Shown: one piece after another, positions 1 to 15,800 of the stretch
Position numbering within the stretch: the stretch's first letter is position 1
Layout: every line of letters starts with the position of its first letter
From: Sipunculus nudus
Lineage: Eukaryota; Annelida; Sipuncula; Golfingiida; Sipunculidae
Direction of reading: 5' to 3'
NCBI GenBank assembly: GCA_026874595.1
Contig: CM049317.1
Coordinates: 29,940,901 to 30,004,900, forward strand
Length of the DNA: 64,000 nt
The notes under the pieces: generated by a model
What the model was told of the DNA's origin: nothing
Seen by the model: the letters and a program-made list of their open reading frames with translations, nothing else
The model's database searches: none
Translations under genes and position numbers: made by a program

Positions 1-694
1 TGTTCTCTACGTTATGACTCGAAAATGTTATTCCAAAATATATGCATGTTTAATTGAGTATTTACAATATACTCTTGTGATAAAGTGTCTTTGGTCTCTG
101 GTGAAGAGAGAAAAAGCTGCTCTTTGGTGGAGATAGGAGAGAATTAAAAAAAATCATGAAAGATACACTAAATAATTTTATTGTGACATTGATCATGCCA
201 TGTGAGACTACCACTCCCATTTTACTTCATATTTAAGAAATATAATTCCTTGAGAAAAATTTACAAATAGACAACAGTTACATATTACTGGTTTGTTATT
301 TATTGTCTTTGGTCTTTGGTGGTTCATGCACTTATATTTCAGATATGGTCTGTTGCATTCCAGTACATTATGCTTACCAGTAATAGTGCAATATGATGCT
401 ATATCCAGCATAATGCCTAATTAGGCATCTGTTATCCTATATGCTATTCATTCTTCTGTTTATGTTTTTCTATCCTGTAGTCTGTTACCAGAAGCCATAT
501 GATTAAAGTTAAACACCCATTCTTTTCTCTCGTATTAGACATTTGCAGCTTATTAGAGTTAAATGACTTTTTGGCTATAAACTTTTCTGTTAAACTAATA
601 ACACTAACTAACATGCTCATTATCCAGTATTGGTAAGGTGATGATATTTCATACTTGCATCAAGGAGTTTATGAATGACCTGTTCTCTATACAG
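1..694. other. Upstream non-coding DNA, probably intron of the left-hand gene
   Basis: AT-rich sequence with no convincing exon. Earlier exons of the plus-strand gene that starts at 695 must lie left of the window, because exon 695-809 opens in mid-protein behind an acceptor (ttctctatacag). Nothing else is recognisable here. Confidence 0.5.
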
Positions 695-809
695 TCTAAC
701 AGAATAAAGTTTGAGGAATCCATTGGCGGAGGTGGTGCACCTCAGAAAACAGAGAGCGGTAAAATCAAAGCAAGACTTCCCATCACGATGAAGAGAAATG
801 AACAGGGAG
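695..809 (+). CDS. GAPL-motif gene, exon a
   Basis: Acceptor ctatacag/T and donor gag/GTGAGT. It encodes SNRIKFEESIGGGGAPQK and a basic stretch, and ends in phase 1. It carries the first, least conserved GAPL motif. An alternative acceptor 8 bases downstream is possible. Confidence 0.7.
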
Positions 810-3800
810 GTGAGTACATTTTAGTGTCATGGTACCATTTGAATATATCTTTAAAAAAAAAAGCAAAAAAAAAATAAATGAATATACATTTTCAGACTGG
901 TACATTTTGAGAACATGTCACCATGCTTCAGGCCCATTTAGAAAATTATTATACACAGATACTAGAAATATATCAGCATTTTAGAATTTCTCTCATGATG
1001 GGAACCTAGGTTTGTTCTGCTAATAATAAAATTATGCTGCAACTGGTTAAATTCTGAATATAGAAACAAATAATTTGTCCTATGAAAACTTTTACCCCCA
1101 GCTTGGTAGGTAGGTTTATTAAATTTTATAATACAAATATTATTTACAAACATAACTTGTTTTCAAGAAACCTCAGATGACAGTGATGGTAGGGGAGATA
1201 CATGTACATTTTTTTTAGTACCTTGGCTTATTGTATTAAATGTTGCTATTTTTATTATCATCATCATTATAATTATTATTATTATTAATTATTATTATTA
1301 ATTGAAATTATTTTTTTTACACCTGCTTTATTAGGGGCGCAAGGATTAGTTTCTCAATAAAATATACAATGCATTTGTTCAGACCTGTTACTCCAATTCA
1401 GCAGACATGACAGCACAGTGGGACCAGAGTGTCTTATAAGACCAACCTAGGATGAACTGAAAGCATCCACATTGGTTATTACTGACCTGTCTAAAAAGAC
1501 CACTTGTAAATTAAGATCATTTTTGGACAGTCCCATTGGTGGTCTCTTATCACAGGTTTCACTGTATCAGTTTGCCACATACTAAATCACCAGTCTTACC
1601 CTATAATAATCGAAACAGAGCACTTCATAATTGCATATTCTCTAAAGCAGTGCACAAAACAGATTAACCATACAACATAACCATGCAGGTTTCATAATGT
1701 TGAGCTTAATGAACTTGCATATCATTACGCATATTTTGTGTGTGTTGAATTTTGTATAAAGTGATCACACGTCAGTACAGTCAAATGGTTTGTCTTTGTA
1801 CAATGTTTGCATCAAGTATTAAACACATGCATAATCACATTCAACATCCATAAACACACATGAAGCCATATTGGCCATTCATTTTAGCCCACTCTGCATA
1901 CTGCAGACTTGAGTACACATGATGATTTTACCTGTGGTATAGGTGCACAGTAGCAACATTCTGAAATCAGTTACAAGGAATGGTAGTGTTATCTGTGAGA
2001 TTATAATTCTTATATATAATAATGTCAGACAGAATCCTTTTCCCCAGAAAATTAACTATATAGAGAGAAAATTGTTCATTGTATGCACTGTTAAGTTTCA
2101 TTCTTATTGCACATATGACACATTTTATGTAACCAGCACTGCACTCCTACCATTCCTATTTATTTGGAAGCAGGTATTGGGATTTCAGAGTATAAAAGTT
2201 AACTAACTACTTATCTTACCATTGGAAGGAATGCAATATTTCACAATTTTGCTTCATTTATCAGTGTTAAGGACCTTTTTAATCATTCATACATATTCAG
2301 ATAACTGTTAAGTTTCCTGGATGGTCAAATTGCAAGTTTGACTGTCTTAATCATGTGACTAATAATGAATATGATGGTCATCTATGATAGTCAACATTTG
2401 CTCTCTCATTGGCCACAAACCAAAAATCCCATAAAGTTATTTCTATTGATGTACCCTATTTACTGCACACCGTGTTGTGTCAGAGCACTTCTCATTAGCC
2501 ATATGCACATATATAATATACAAGTATGACTTGTCCACATTTATGCATTGAGCCATTTTCTCAAATGAAGCCGCTGTATGAACACATCTTTCCAAACAAT
2601 TAGACCTGTTTTTTAAACCACCCATACATCATATCTAATTATCTATTATTATGTTCAAAATTATCCTTTGTGAAGGTTTCAGATGGACAGCTTATCATTT
2701 ATCATTTACCAATATTGACTTGGCATTCAGATCTTAAAAATTTATAGCACAATGTTGAAAAAAACAGAACAGGAATCATCCTATGGAAAATGGTTTAGAT
2801 GTCTAACAATTATCTGGTGAACTGTGAATATATGTTGATTTGAATCTGATTTCAGTATTTTATTTTCCCTTGGTAGACATTCATTAAGATTTAAATTACC
2901 AGATATTAATTAACACTGAACATGTTAGTTTTTGTAAGTATTTTCTTGGAGATGACAGACTACATGAGAAGCAGAATTGCTCTCTCCTGGAGGAACCGGA
3001 ATGGTGTTCAGTGTTAAAACCAGGGGTGGCTTGCCCAGTGTGGCACCTAGCAATATCACACTTTATATCCATTAAAGTACCACACTAGCATTTTACAGAA
3101 AATCAGCCCACAAACAGCTATTTGGCTTAGAGTATTAAAGATAAATTTTACAAAAGCATTGTTAATTTTTACAAAAAATACTATTTAGAAAATCGATTTG
3201 CCTGATCATTTGATCAAGTTAAAAGTTGAACATCTCATTATTGGTTTATCTTGTAGAAATATCTTCTCAGTCAATTTGCCTTTTCTGTTTCTTTTTCTGG
3301 ACATTTGCCTGTACATATAACAGAAATTGGCTCAATGTCATCAAAATAATGCTTCATGTACACTTAGCATGTCACTGTGTTTGTCTTTAGTGTCACCTCA
3401 TCAGTACTACTCATGGAATGATTACAGAGGTATGGTAATAACAAATCTCCTGACGTATCCTCATTCAGGATAAACACTCTCCTTATATATGCTATAATTC
3501 TTTCAGTAGTATTTCATTGATACCTGACAATTTTCAAGATGATTTTGATCCAATCAGCCAACCCTTTGTGATTACAGACAGATGTGTGTGTGTGTGTGAT
3601 TTTTCTCTGTGTCCCCAAACCTCTCCTTGTATATAGCCTCTCCTGAGACATTGTGATTACTTTATATTAAGATAGTCATGGTGATATTAGGATCAGTGCT
3701 GCTTTATGCTTGTAAAACTGCTGACACAGTCATTCTTGATCAGCAGTATCAACAGTAACAACAGTATCATAGCCCTTCTGGTCTCAGTTTTCAGTGTGAT

Positions 3801-6800
3801 ATATCAAGATCTAGGCTTTCAAATGAAATAGCATATTAAATGTCAAATATACTTGAACTGGCCATATTTTTTCATTACAGATACAATTTATCTTCAATTG
3901 AAGTGACTGCTGTTACTGTAATTTCACCTTATGTCGATTAACGTTTAGCCCCTTAGCACAGTCTTATGACTTAACTAATTGCCGACTAAGTGCTTGGCCA
4001 ACATTTGGATCATTCAGGCACCAGTAAAATAAGTGACGTTTTTTGTACCCTGCCCTTGCACAGCTTAATTTGCCTTATAGGGGTAACTTATTAATGGGTC
4101 AGTCCACTTATAGTTAAGAGGAGTGGCAGGTAGCCCAACAATGAAACCAAATTGAACACAAAGCTAAACCAGATCAGTTGAGAGGTCAATATTAGATCAG
4201 TTGAGAACAGTGGTGAGATAATGTCAGAAACACCATGTTTCTTTTTCTTATATTACTATTAAAACAAATCCTGATCGTAAAAAGAATGATCCTTGCTGTT
4301 ACAATTTTTATCCTTAACACTGTCTGTGTATGTAGGACATTTTTTCAGCCCATCTTTTCCTGCCTTTTGAAATATAAAATATCTTTTTAGTTGCTTTATA
4401 GCTGTGTAGTACAGGAATATAGTGATTAAGCTCTTAGTTACTGCTTAAAATTATATTAGTCCACTGTCTCTTCTTGAACTATAATCATGCAGTATGATCA
4501 GATTTGCATTATGCATTTTTTATTAAATGGAAACAATTTTATTTTAATTTTTTCATTATATAAACATAATTAATTTATTAAAGATAATTGCAATAATCAA
4601 CATTAAATCTTGAAATATAAAGTTGCTGTATTCTTGTTGTTGCACTGCTTTATTTTATTTTTAGAATTTATACACAAGAAAAAAATGCAGCCTTTCATAT
4701 TGTTTCCAGTCAAAGCTTGCAAGGAGGATGCTGCAGTTAATTTAAATCATTACAATGGACAGTGTTTAAATTTCATTCACTTGTTAGTAATACTCTGATT
4801 CTCATCTGATATAATCAGCATAACCTGTGGCAGACACCATCAGCTATAACATGTGCTCTATCAGTGTTGAAAACATATTTATATAGTTCATTTATATTCT
4901 ATAAATGACACAATGATAATGAATTATTTCAGTGTAAAACTGATAAGAAGCAAGTGAAATTTTACTTTAAAAAAGCATATATATCTGCTGTAAATGTATA
5001 ATAAGTGTATGTATGTGTCTGTTTTGTATTCAGTTATATTAAACATAGTATCACATGGTATTACCATATAATCACACAAGAAATTAAGAAACCCATTTAA
5101 AGGAAAAATATATTTGAATCAACTGAGTGATCTTTAGGCCAAAGTTCATGTCATATTCACTGACGTATCTAAATTGCACCTGTGAGGCATTTTAATCTAT
5201 TCTTCTGATTATCATCATCCAAGTAAAAAGAAGCAAATTAAAAAAACTTTTTGAATTTTTTTTTTATTCCAGATGCATCTATACGAGACGAGCATCCACG
5301 ACACAGGTACAGTCAACCAGACCCTCCTGACTACAAACGCTTTGACGAACCTCTCCAGATTTATGATCCGTTTGGTAAAGGAGGTGCGGGGGCGCCACTG
5401 AGGACTGAAGACGGAAAAATAAAGACTCATATATATGGCAAGATGAAGATGGATGTAAGTCATGTGACCATTAAATGGTTTACATTTATTTCAACTTGTT
5501 CTTGATACAGTCACCAGATTTCTCTTTGGTATCATATTATGTATTAAATGAAGTGGCCAATCAGCATTTATTCTCTATTTATAATTAGGTCATGCATTAG
5601 GCGTATTTCACACTGACCATTCAGGCAGCTGTCTTTTTCATCAAATTGGCTTTTGCAGGTATCTACCCTGAATTTTATATGCAACCTTGTTAACCAGTCA
5701 CCCATGTTATCGTCAGGAAACAGATGCCTACATATACATGATACGACATATTATTCAAGGTTCATACCAGTGCCCATGGGCCGGATGTCTTCTACATTGA
5801 TTTAAGTATCATTGTTTGATTCTCCTTTATCTAAATTCAGTTCAAAACTGCTTTAAATTCATATAAGACCCCATAAATTGTAAATTATTTTAAACCTGAT
5901 TCCGTGATCTTTCTGATGGTAAACATATGTTTTAGGTTTTCATTCATTTTCACATGATTTTGTAACATTTAAAAGAAAAATAAATTTTTAAAAGGTAAAC
6001 TTTTTTAAGCCCCCTAGTAACAATAAGCTTATTAATGGACTAATATTTATCTACATGCTAATATCTCAAAAACTTTTTTCCCCCTCTTTCATGTATCTAT
6101 CTACCCTAAAACTGAAATTTTAAATTTTCATTAAAAAAATCTTGTATAAAAATTTAAATTATGGTACGTGGTTTAAAATAATGTAGACCTTTTGGGGTCT
6201 AATATGAATTTAAAGCACTTTTGAATTGAATTTAGATGTAGGGGATTTAATCAATAATGATACCTCAAACCCATGGCCAGCGGTTTTGAAATGTATTGAA
6301 TGCCTTAATTATTCCACATTTGGCCACATAGTGCTTCGAAAGCATTTTTCCAGATTTGGTTATCAAGTGTTGTGAATAAATACCTGTCTCCATATTTGGT
6401 CATCCAGGTACTCTGCTCCATATTTGGTCAGCTATTACAATATATAGCCTGTTAAACTGCAAATCATTACTTCATTTATCTGTTATTTGTTTCAGGCCAG
6501 CTCTGCTGACCAGAGGAAGAAAATAGCTGCTGCCCATACATATCTCCATGATCTGCGTAAGTACTGGGATTTCTCTTTAAGTGTATGTTCTTTTACAGAT
6601 TGTGAACGGAGACCATCTGGAGCAGGGACTAATTGCTCTAGGGTTTTATTTACTAATTTACGCAAAAAAATCCTCATTTATACATGTTTACCCTATGGAC
6701 CAGTGGTAGAATTCAATGGAAATGCAGGATGAGTGTTGTTGAGTCTTGTACAGTCTTGCATAGTGCTTTGTTTAGCAGTGGCATTTTAAAAATATTATTT

Positions 6801-9800
6801 ATTTGCAGATCACTGAAAATGTCATCACTTCCACAGAGGTTTTTTTCCCCTCATGAGTGAGCCATTTGTTTGGTTCAGTTGCCTTATTCATGATTTATTA
6901 AATAGATGCCAGAATCAAGATCTGTTAATGTGTGGTCATGTCAGGCTTGGTAGTATGAAGGTGTGAAATCTTGTACCTGTAGTCTTGTTTAAACTGCGTT
7001 GTGACACCATGAAAACTGCACATGTACATATATGATGCAGTTCAACATAACGAAATGGTCATATGGACATTGAAGGCAGAGTCAAGTTTGGCATATTTTT
7101 TCCCCCCACTGTGGTGCCATCTGGTGACAAGATGATAAACCACCAGAAAATGAACCCCCCCCCCTGTTTTTTGTGGCTATGGACATTATTAATTGATAAA
7201 TAAATAACTGTATCTTCTTTCAGGTCATGTTTGCCACACTCTTTTATTGCAAATTATTGGGTTTTACAATAGCTACTTGTTAGCACACAAAGTGATGCCT
7301 TGTTTTGCAGAAAAGGGTATGGAAGATCAACAAAGAAACAAAGAAAAAAGTGAAAAACTAAAATATGGGGTAAGTTGATTGCCATTATATAGATAATGTC
7401 CCATACACACAATACACAGAAATAGTGAGTGAATTTGTTCTGATAGGTTACAGGAAGAGTTATATAGCAGTTGTTTGTCAAGCTCAGATGGCTTGACATC
7501 CTGAACGACAAAAGGATTTATATGCAGGAGATTCTACAGACTCGCATATACAGTAATCCCTCACCTTACGGCCACCTCTGTTTAGAGACCACCCCAAAAC
7601 AACAGCCACTTTTTATGGGTTCTGATTCTTTTTTGCTCATTATATTTGACCTGGCGTAGACAACCATCTCACAAATATGACCATTTTAATATTGAGGTCC
7701 AGAGAGTGATCGTAATAGTCAGGGTTTTACTGTTTTACTGTTTTACTGTTTTTACTTTTATAGATTTAATTTTTTGTCATCACAATTAGCATAATCTATG
7801 TATAAACAATACATTTATATTGTCATCATTACAGATTTATTGTTTTCAAAAATGTAGTCCACTAACTGGACAGACTTCCATTTTGGATATAAAACAGTAG
7901 TTCATAAATCAAGGCATAACTTAAAAAAAAGAACTTTTATTGTTTGACCTGCATCTTAAATACATTCACAATACACAGGCTCTTTGTAAATGTGATCCCT
8001 GTTTTGCAGTAATTTGTCTTAGTGTTACATGATTATTATATTTTTATTCATTTAGAAATTAACTGACAGGAAGAATCAGAAATTATACAGACCATTCGGT
8101 GTTGTTTATCTCGCTGACATCACTGAATGTTGTACATGAACCATAATTAGAAACATGATTGTACAATATTCCAGTCTACCAGTATGTTTGTTCTGTATAT
8201 ATCATATGATTCCTAAAGTTGATGCCAGTAGATGTATATGAAATAACATATTGATTATGTATACATTGCATATTATATGAAAATTTTAACCATTATGAAC
8301 ATTCACTTCTTTATGAAATAGCCTAGGGGTAGGGAATTTTCCTCTCGGTTGTCTTTTTATAATGATGCCTGACTTAAAAATTAAAATTTTATGATCTCCA
8401 GACTAGAAATCTGTATTCTAAGGAATGCAAGCCTCCACCGTGTGGGGGTTCTCTATCATGGGATGCTCCTGAAACTTTGTGTGCATTCACTTATTCGACA
8501 ATTTTTCCCAGATTCATTTGTGCATAAGTGGCTGTACATTTGTAAATATTCCTTGATGATATTATTGACTCCAGATCATGTGCCAGATTCACATCAAAAC
8601 TTAATTGATTCTCCATTGACCCATTCCCTAAAAAACTCATGAAATTCTGTCCATGATAGTGCAATTAAGTTATATTGTAACCTAATGCATATCCTCTTGG
8701 CAAAGACTGTTAATAAAGCTCTATTCTACTTGAATTTTTTATGAAGAGTACCCTTGACATCAGTTGGATGACAATTACCTCGATAAATTGCTATTTATTT
8801 TTTTTAACTTTAATTTTGTTTTATCATTTATCTTGCACATTGGTATCATTATTTTGGCGTGAAATTTACATGATTTTTATCCCATTATCCCTACCATGTT
8901 GCATGCTTGTTTATTAGTGATTCAGTTCGGCTTTGAAATCAGCTTTTTGAATCTTGCTTGTAGGAGGGAGAATTGGCTGCTGTTATAAAGCAAGGCCAGG
9001 TTGGGAAACCACGCCGTGACCCAAATACAGGTTTATTAGCCAATCAACACTTGCCAACTTCTGATGTCACAAAGGAGGTCAGTACATTAACCAATCAGCA
9101 AAGGAGGCTCTGATGATTGGCAGATAGCCTGTCAGCTACATAATACAATAACATATGCATACTAAAATCTGCTGAATTCACAGTATATGCTGAGTTATTT
9201 TATTTTAAACTAGTAAAGGAAAACTAGATGAATATTTTGTAAGGCAAGTACATTGCCTTTCACATACTAGAATCTTAGGAGTGTTAATCCTGACCTGTTA
9301 TATCTATCTAGAACCATTATTAATGGCATTAACTTTCAGTGCTTCTTTTAACAGTTATAGCATCCTTTTGGCTTGCATCTGTTGTTTTCCTTGTTCTGTT
9401 GAGCTAAATCAACTGGGCTCATCAAGCATGATTTTGGGGTCCAGTTGATAATTGAGTACATGAAATAAATATTAAAAGTGAAACCGTGTAAAATGGAATG
9501 TAAAATAAGTTTCAGTAGGCATCATTGAATCTTATCCAACTTAGTAGTTCTAGTGATATCCTTATATTTGCATGTTATTACTCATGTACTCTTAAAGAGG
9601 AGGCCAAACCCTGTACAACAATTTGCATATAAAAAGTTGACCAATTGACCTTCCCATGAACTCTGTGACCTTAATCCCATGTTCATTCAATGAATAATCA
9701 TAAGCATTAGACTTACGAGCAACCAATCAGGGTGACCGTTGGCATTGTAAACGGGCAGTCATCTGACAAGCACAAAATTTGCATAATTTTGCAGAGCCCT

Positions 9801-12800
9801 GCCAAACAGAACACATGTAGTCTGTACCAGTTCTCAAATATGTATTATCATAACCAAGAGACTTAATATATGTAATAAATTGCTCTTAAGTCCAGAACAA
9901 GTGCTACTGGGGCCAGGCTGATTTAGAAAGGAAATGTGAAAATAATTTATGTGATTACGAAATGCTCATAATTGCTTCATCATGATTTTCTTATCAAAAC
10001 ATGAATTCTCAAAATGCTTTGTATATTTGCAGTTTAATGTAAAATCAAATATATCCAATGCTTTTACATGCTTTTTATGATCAGCAATGCACCTCACAAA
10101 CGTGATAAAGTTCAAAGACTTTTTGTTTACATTATATTTAGTATCTTCATCAGCTGTTAACTGAAGGGTAGGCAATCATATATTTCTGTGGTCAATTCAT
10201 GTTGTTTTATATTAAGTTATTCTCCTTTGTAAAATGAAAGATATATATTTACAAAACAAATTGATATATCTGAATGTGTGAACTTCATCAAATATCTTGG
10301 CTTCTTTTACGTTTTCATTTACCTTCTAATGTAATGGAGTATTAGATATATGCTTTTTACAAATCATGGTGAGTGATGACTTATTTTCATTTGGGAATTT
10401 TGTTTGACTTTCAGGTCATCTTCATAGATAAAAATATAAGTTTAACAGTTTGTATTGTACCAAATGCAAATATAGCCAACTTACAAATGCATGTAAGCTA
10501 TAATTGAATGCAAATTTGTATATGCGTAACTCTCTCTTTTCTTTAAACAGAAAACTAATGAGCGAGTATTCAAAACAGAAGAGAGCCCCTTGTATCATAC
10601 AGAACTCGAACGTGCAGCAACGGAACGCAAACGGATGCAAGAGCTCGATAAGCTAAAGGAACGGCAAGAAAGCAAAAAGGTATGTCAGTTCCTGCTTACC
10701 CATTTTAACTTATGCTCTTGTTTTTCATTGTATAATTTTGATATTATGCAGATATTTCACAGCTTTGCTGAAACATCTTATGATGTCTTATTGACAGGCA
10801 GTTAAATAATGCTTGTTAAATATTATAAAAGAGTAATTCTTTACAAATACATGAAAGGAAAATAACTGTGAAAGAATAAGACATCGGCCTAAAAAATGGA
10901 ATGCTCTAAAAATATGTAAAATGTTTCTTTACCAGGTCATTTAATATCTGAGAAGAAAGAATATCAATACATTGAATATAGAACCCAATAATAGTTACTT
11001 TCATAACGTGCATAAATGCTGTGAAAGTGAGCTAGCAATTATGTGAATGACTTTATGTTTAGTGAATTCAGGCAGTGATGAACCAGTGTTTATTACATTT
11101 ATATTTTGGTTCCTGTTCTGGTTGTTCCTTTTTATCTCCTGCCTTGTCTACTGCCATAAGAATTTAAATTGAATTTATCACCAAAATTGAGTGGGAATCA
11201 GTGTTTGAAAGGACTGGAGTCTGATGGGTTTTGCAGATTTTTTTTTTATTTTAAGAAAATGTTAAAAAAGAGTTTTATTTCTGACTAACACCAGGTGTAA
11301 ATAGTGTAATGAAGACCATCTTGTCACCACCAATTCTTGAGGTGTAAATTTCTATCAGTTGATGCAACTTACATCCAAGCATTCACTTATTTATAAAGGC
11401 TTTCAACCACTTGTAACAAAATTATTTTTTTCTCATAAATATTACACCTTATTTACACATTAAATTTACATTGATATTTTATATTTTATTTTTTTAATAT
11501 TTAATTCATATTAATATATATTCTGTATATTTGATTTATATTTAATGTCTGCTCATGAATTAATGCTTTATTGTATGTGTGCAGTGGTTCCTTTAATGTT
11601 GTGTGTGTGTAATTTGTTTGTTGCACATAAACACTGCATGTTTGTTGTACAATTCATTTAACAGCACCAGAGTAGTATGAATGAGTTCTGGGGGAAGCCA
11701 GGAGGTGGAGCTCCACTGGACAAGGGCAGCAGAAGGGGAAATCTTGAAGACATCATATATTCTCCACGTAAAGAGGTGGGCAGAAGTCATTCTCTCACAA
11801 CCACTCATTAAAAGTCACTTTGATTGGAGGCAGTGTTTGTTAATTACATATTTTACAGGAAAGTGTCCATGTAAAAATAAATAAAAAGGAAAGACATGAT
11901 ATTCATCATAGTAACAAATACTAGTATATAATAACCTAGATGTTACAGAGCTAATGTGGTGGGGCTTTTTTGGTAACAATTTTTAAAGGCAATATGTCTC
12001 TACAAATTAATTAAAAATAATTAATAAACAATAAAAGGTGTAGGGAAAGAAGAAAACTCCTTTTGTGATGTAAATAAAATATGGCTTAACCTTGTTTATT
12101 TGCCAATACTGAGTCAAGAGAAAATTGGAAAATTTGGATTCAATTGCAACATTATCGAAAGTTCACATGTAATATTCTTTACATAGAACAACTGACTCTA
12201 GTAAGCAGTCAGAGTTAAGATATATATTTATAAATATCATAGATGCCAATGTACATATACAAACTCCCTGTACTAAATAGTGTAGATGCCTCAATCATTT
12301 AAGTGGACTTTTTATAGCATTTGAATTGTTTTTAAGATATTGTCTTATTTGGACTGGGGCAAATTAAAAAGCTATATATAGGATGTAGCATAGAACCCGG
12401 GTTTAGTGGTGGAAAATTCCAAGCAAAACCTATCATGCCTGGTTCAATATTTATTTTTTTTAGTTGAAATCCTAGAACCACAAGTATTTCATTCAAAAAG
12501 TCAGAAAATAATCCAATACAGACTGTAGTTTACTTATAAAAATTATTGATTTAAATGAAAGGATTCTGCTGGGCTTATAGAGCAACATATCTCTTATTTC
12601 AATCACTTTTTTCTAAAGTAAATTGTGCAGAGTTAATTTATTGGCCTAGTTTTGATTCTAGTCTTAGGGTTCACTGGTTTCAGTTAAGCTTTTCTAAGCA
12701 TGGATCGCTTTCAATCATCTAATATTTTAAAATGAAATCAGCCTTGGCACCAATCATGCTTCAATGGATGCTAGATTTCTTCTAAATTGAAACATGAAGA

Positions 12801-15800
12801 GACCTTACCTAAATATATTTTATACAGTTGAGCACACAGACCAATTGGTCGCTTATAATATGAAATGAAGTGGGACTATAGAAGAAAAAAACTGACATAC
12901 CTGTATATATTATTATTCTTCATGCCAGTTACTATACTAGTTGTCTCAGCCACACAAAGGTTGGTGCTGATACTGTTACTGAGTGATCAGAGAGAATAGT
13001 TTATGTTATAAGCACTGTCAGTCTACCCAGGATAAACCAGTGGTGTTTCAGGTAATGTCAGGGTATTTACCAGTCGTATTCTTGCTGCATCAGGGGCTTC
13101 TGATAATTAAATCCATACTTCTAGATGGGGGGGGGGGCCTCTGAAGTCTGGGTTTAACTTATATGATGCACCAGGAAGAAACAAACTTGAATTGCAATCC
13201 CCCCTATGTAACACAAAAAGTGTCAGGGTGCGACTTCTCATAGGGGTGTGACTTTTGTTAGGAATTTTATGGTACATTACATCAGCATTAGAAAGAGACT
13301 ACTGCACCTCCATGCCAAAAAAATGTTTAAAAATGTTTTAACAACTCTTGCAGCACTGCATGGCTGTCACTTACAGCATTATGCTTAGCATGTTCTCAAG
13401 CACTACTAGTTGGTGTCTTATGTATTTTCTACAACGTATTTTTTTGTGATAGATAAATTTAGTGCACAGCCATGAAAAAGTGTTCTTTAATGACTTTTTT
13501 CTGCGTGCAGTAGTGTAAAACCCATTTGAAGGGTAACCTACTTGAAATGAGACCTGGATATTACAGAATCTTTTTATTCTAAATTTGAATAGTAAAATGA
13601 TTATAAATAAGTAATTACTTGGACAGTTTTGTTTTTCGAACCTAACACTCATGAGTGAATAATTTAGGAACCTTTTATAAAGTGATGGATTTACATGGAT
13701 TTTAATTTTACCAACATGGCACATGGTGAATTGCAGCTCTTGTAATACATCATTTTATTGGTTGAAGATCAACAGAACTGTCAATCTCAGTCTCATGGCA
13801 GTGATATTTTTAACCAATCAGAATGCATGGCTCAGTATTTATATTTACCATCTTGGCAGAATGTGTGCATTTACCATATAACTACAAATAGCACCCTAAG
13901 TTAAGCTTAGAAGATGAATATTGAACTATGTAAACATTAAACACACACTTGAGTTTGTTATTAATTACTTATTTACTGTCATCACTTCCTGAGCATGAGT
14001 GTATTTGTGTCACCTGTGTATGGCACATGCATTAACACTGCAGCATCATACCTCCCTTGCTTGTGTACCTGAACTGTAAAATCTTCGTCCAAACTTAGGA
14101 TGAACTACCAAAATGGGAGGAACAAAAGGACTTTTCACCGTACAGGAAACCTGAGGTTTGTTTTAAGTACACTCAGCATGGTTTAGATGTGTATCCACTT
14201 AATTATAATTTATGTTTTCCTCCCATCTTATATTGTCTCACTGGCATTGGCTTTTCATGTGCACTTTCAGTTGACTCTTAGTGACATATCTTTGAATGGC
14301 TTTTGACCCACTAACTTCAGTTGACCTTTGACCCATTTTCCTTCATGACCTCTGACCCATGATCTGTAAACAGCCTTGAACTGTCATAATTCAATACTAA
14401 TACATCACATTCAATGAATGACTTTTCTCACTTGTTGCTTGATTAATCTTATTTTGTAATGTATTGTGTGAATGTTTGTTGTTAATTTGTTATCAATAAG
14501 GTGCTGGTCTGATGTTGGCACAACTGTTGCAGTCCAACACATAGTCACATGACCATTTTCCATTGTTTTAAGCTATATTTGTCACTAATGCATAGTTTAA
14601 TTGAACGTTCATATTTGGTGGTTTCCTTGCTGTAATACAACTCATCTACATCCGTTGTTAAGGATGGTTACTGAAGTGGTGGTGGAACTTGTAACAGATG
14701 CATATTTTGATAAACTAAGAAGAATTCCTCTTTTTTTAACAACTTAAATCATTTGCCATCTGCTAAGCTGAAAGAGGCTAGATAAAATTTCACTGTTCTT
14801 TTATGTAAATAATACCAAAGCATATTGCTATATTTTTAAAACCTGATCTAGAGGTTAAAATAGCATACATCATGCACATAAATTGCAATGTACTTTTAAC
14901 TTTTGTGCAAAAGGATATAGAAAAGTGAAGAGTTAGTTTCTCCATGGCCTTATGTTGATGTGTCTGGTTAGGTTGTGTGGATAAACAATGACAAACCAAC
15001 ACTTTATCTTTACAATGTTATTATCAATTGTTTCTTTTTTAACACATGATGTTGTCACAGGATTGGCAGCAAAAACAATATGCATTCACTAACAGATTGT
15101 TCATTCACAAGCATTTATAAATGTGTGCATACACCTGCTTGCTTTTGACAATTTCTGCTGTTCAGTTACACATTTGCTTGTTCATAGGTTTATGTTAGGT
15201 TTGTTATGTTGTGCACAATTACTCATGTAAAAGAATGCTATTCAGGGGTTTATTAGAGGTGAGACCTGAGAAATGAATAGTGCTAATATGTTTTGTGTAA
15301 GGTGCTGCCTTTCCTCATATGCAGATTTTTGTCTTTGGAGTGGCCTTTTCCACACTTGCAGATTGTGATAATGTAGACATGCATGTTTTCTCACATGCCA
15401 CACAGAGGGCTTGCATGTGGAAACTATGCTTCAGTACTGGTCCAGCACTCCACTACCAGCATAAATACAATCTCAGCTGAATTTAAAATATCTTGTGCAG
15501 GTCCAGTGTGGGTCCTATATGGGCACCCACGCAAGAAAGCAGTATCCTGATTATGACCGGGTGATTACTTCTTCCCTGAGTGGGATCCACAGAGGGACCT
15601 GCATATATGGAAAGGCACCCTGATACAAGATTTAAAACACCTCCTACTAAAGATTAGGAGAGAAAATTGAGAAATGAAATATTGATTAATATATTACACA
15701 CCCATTGGTCCTGTCATTATTTTTTGAAAGTTATAGTTTGTGGATCCACTTCTGTGGGCTATGAATATCATAATTTTGAGGTGTTTTTGATAAGGAGTTA

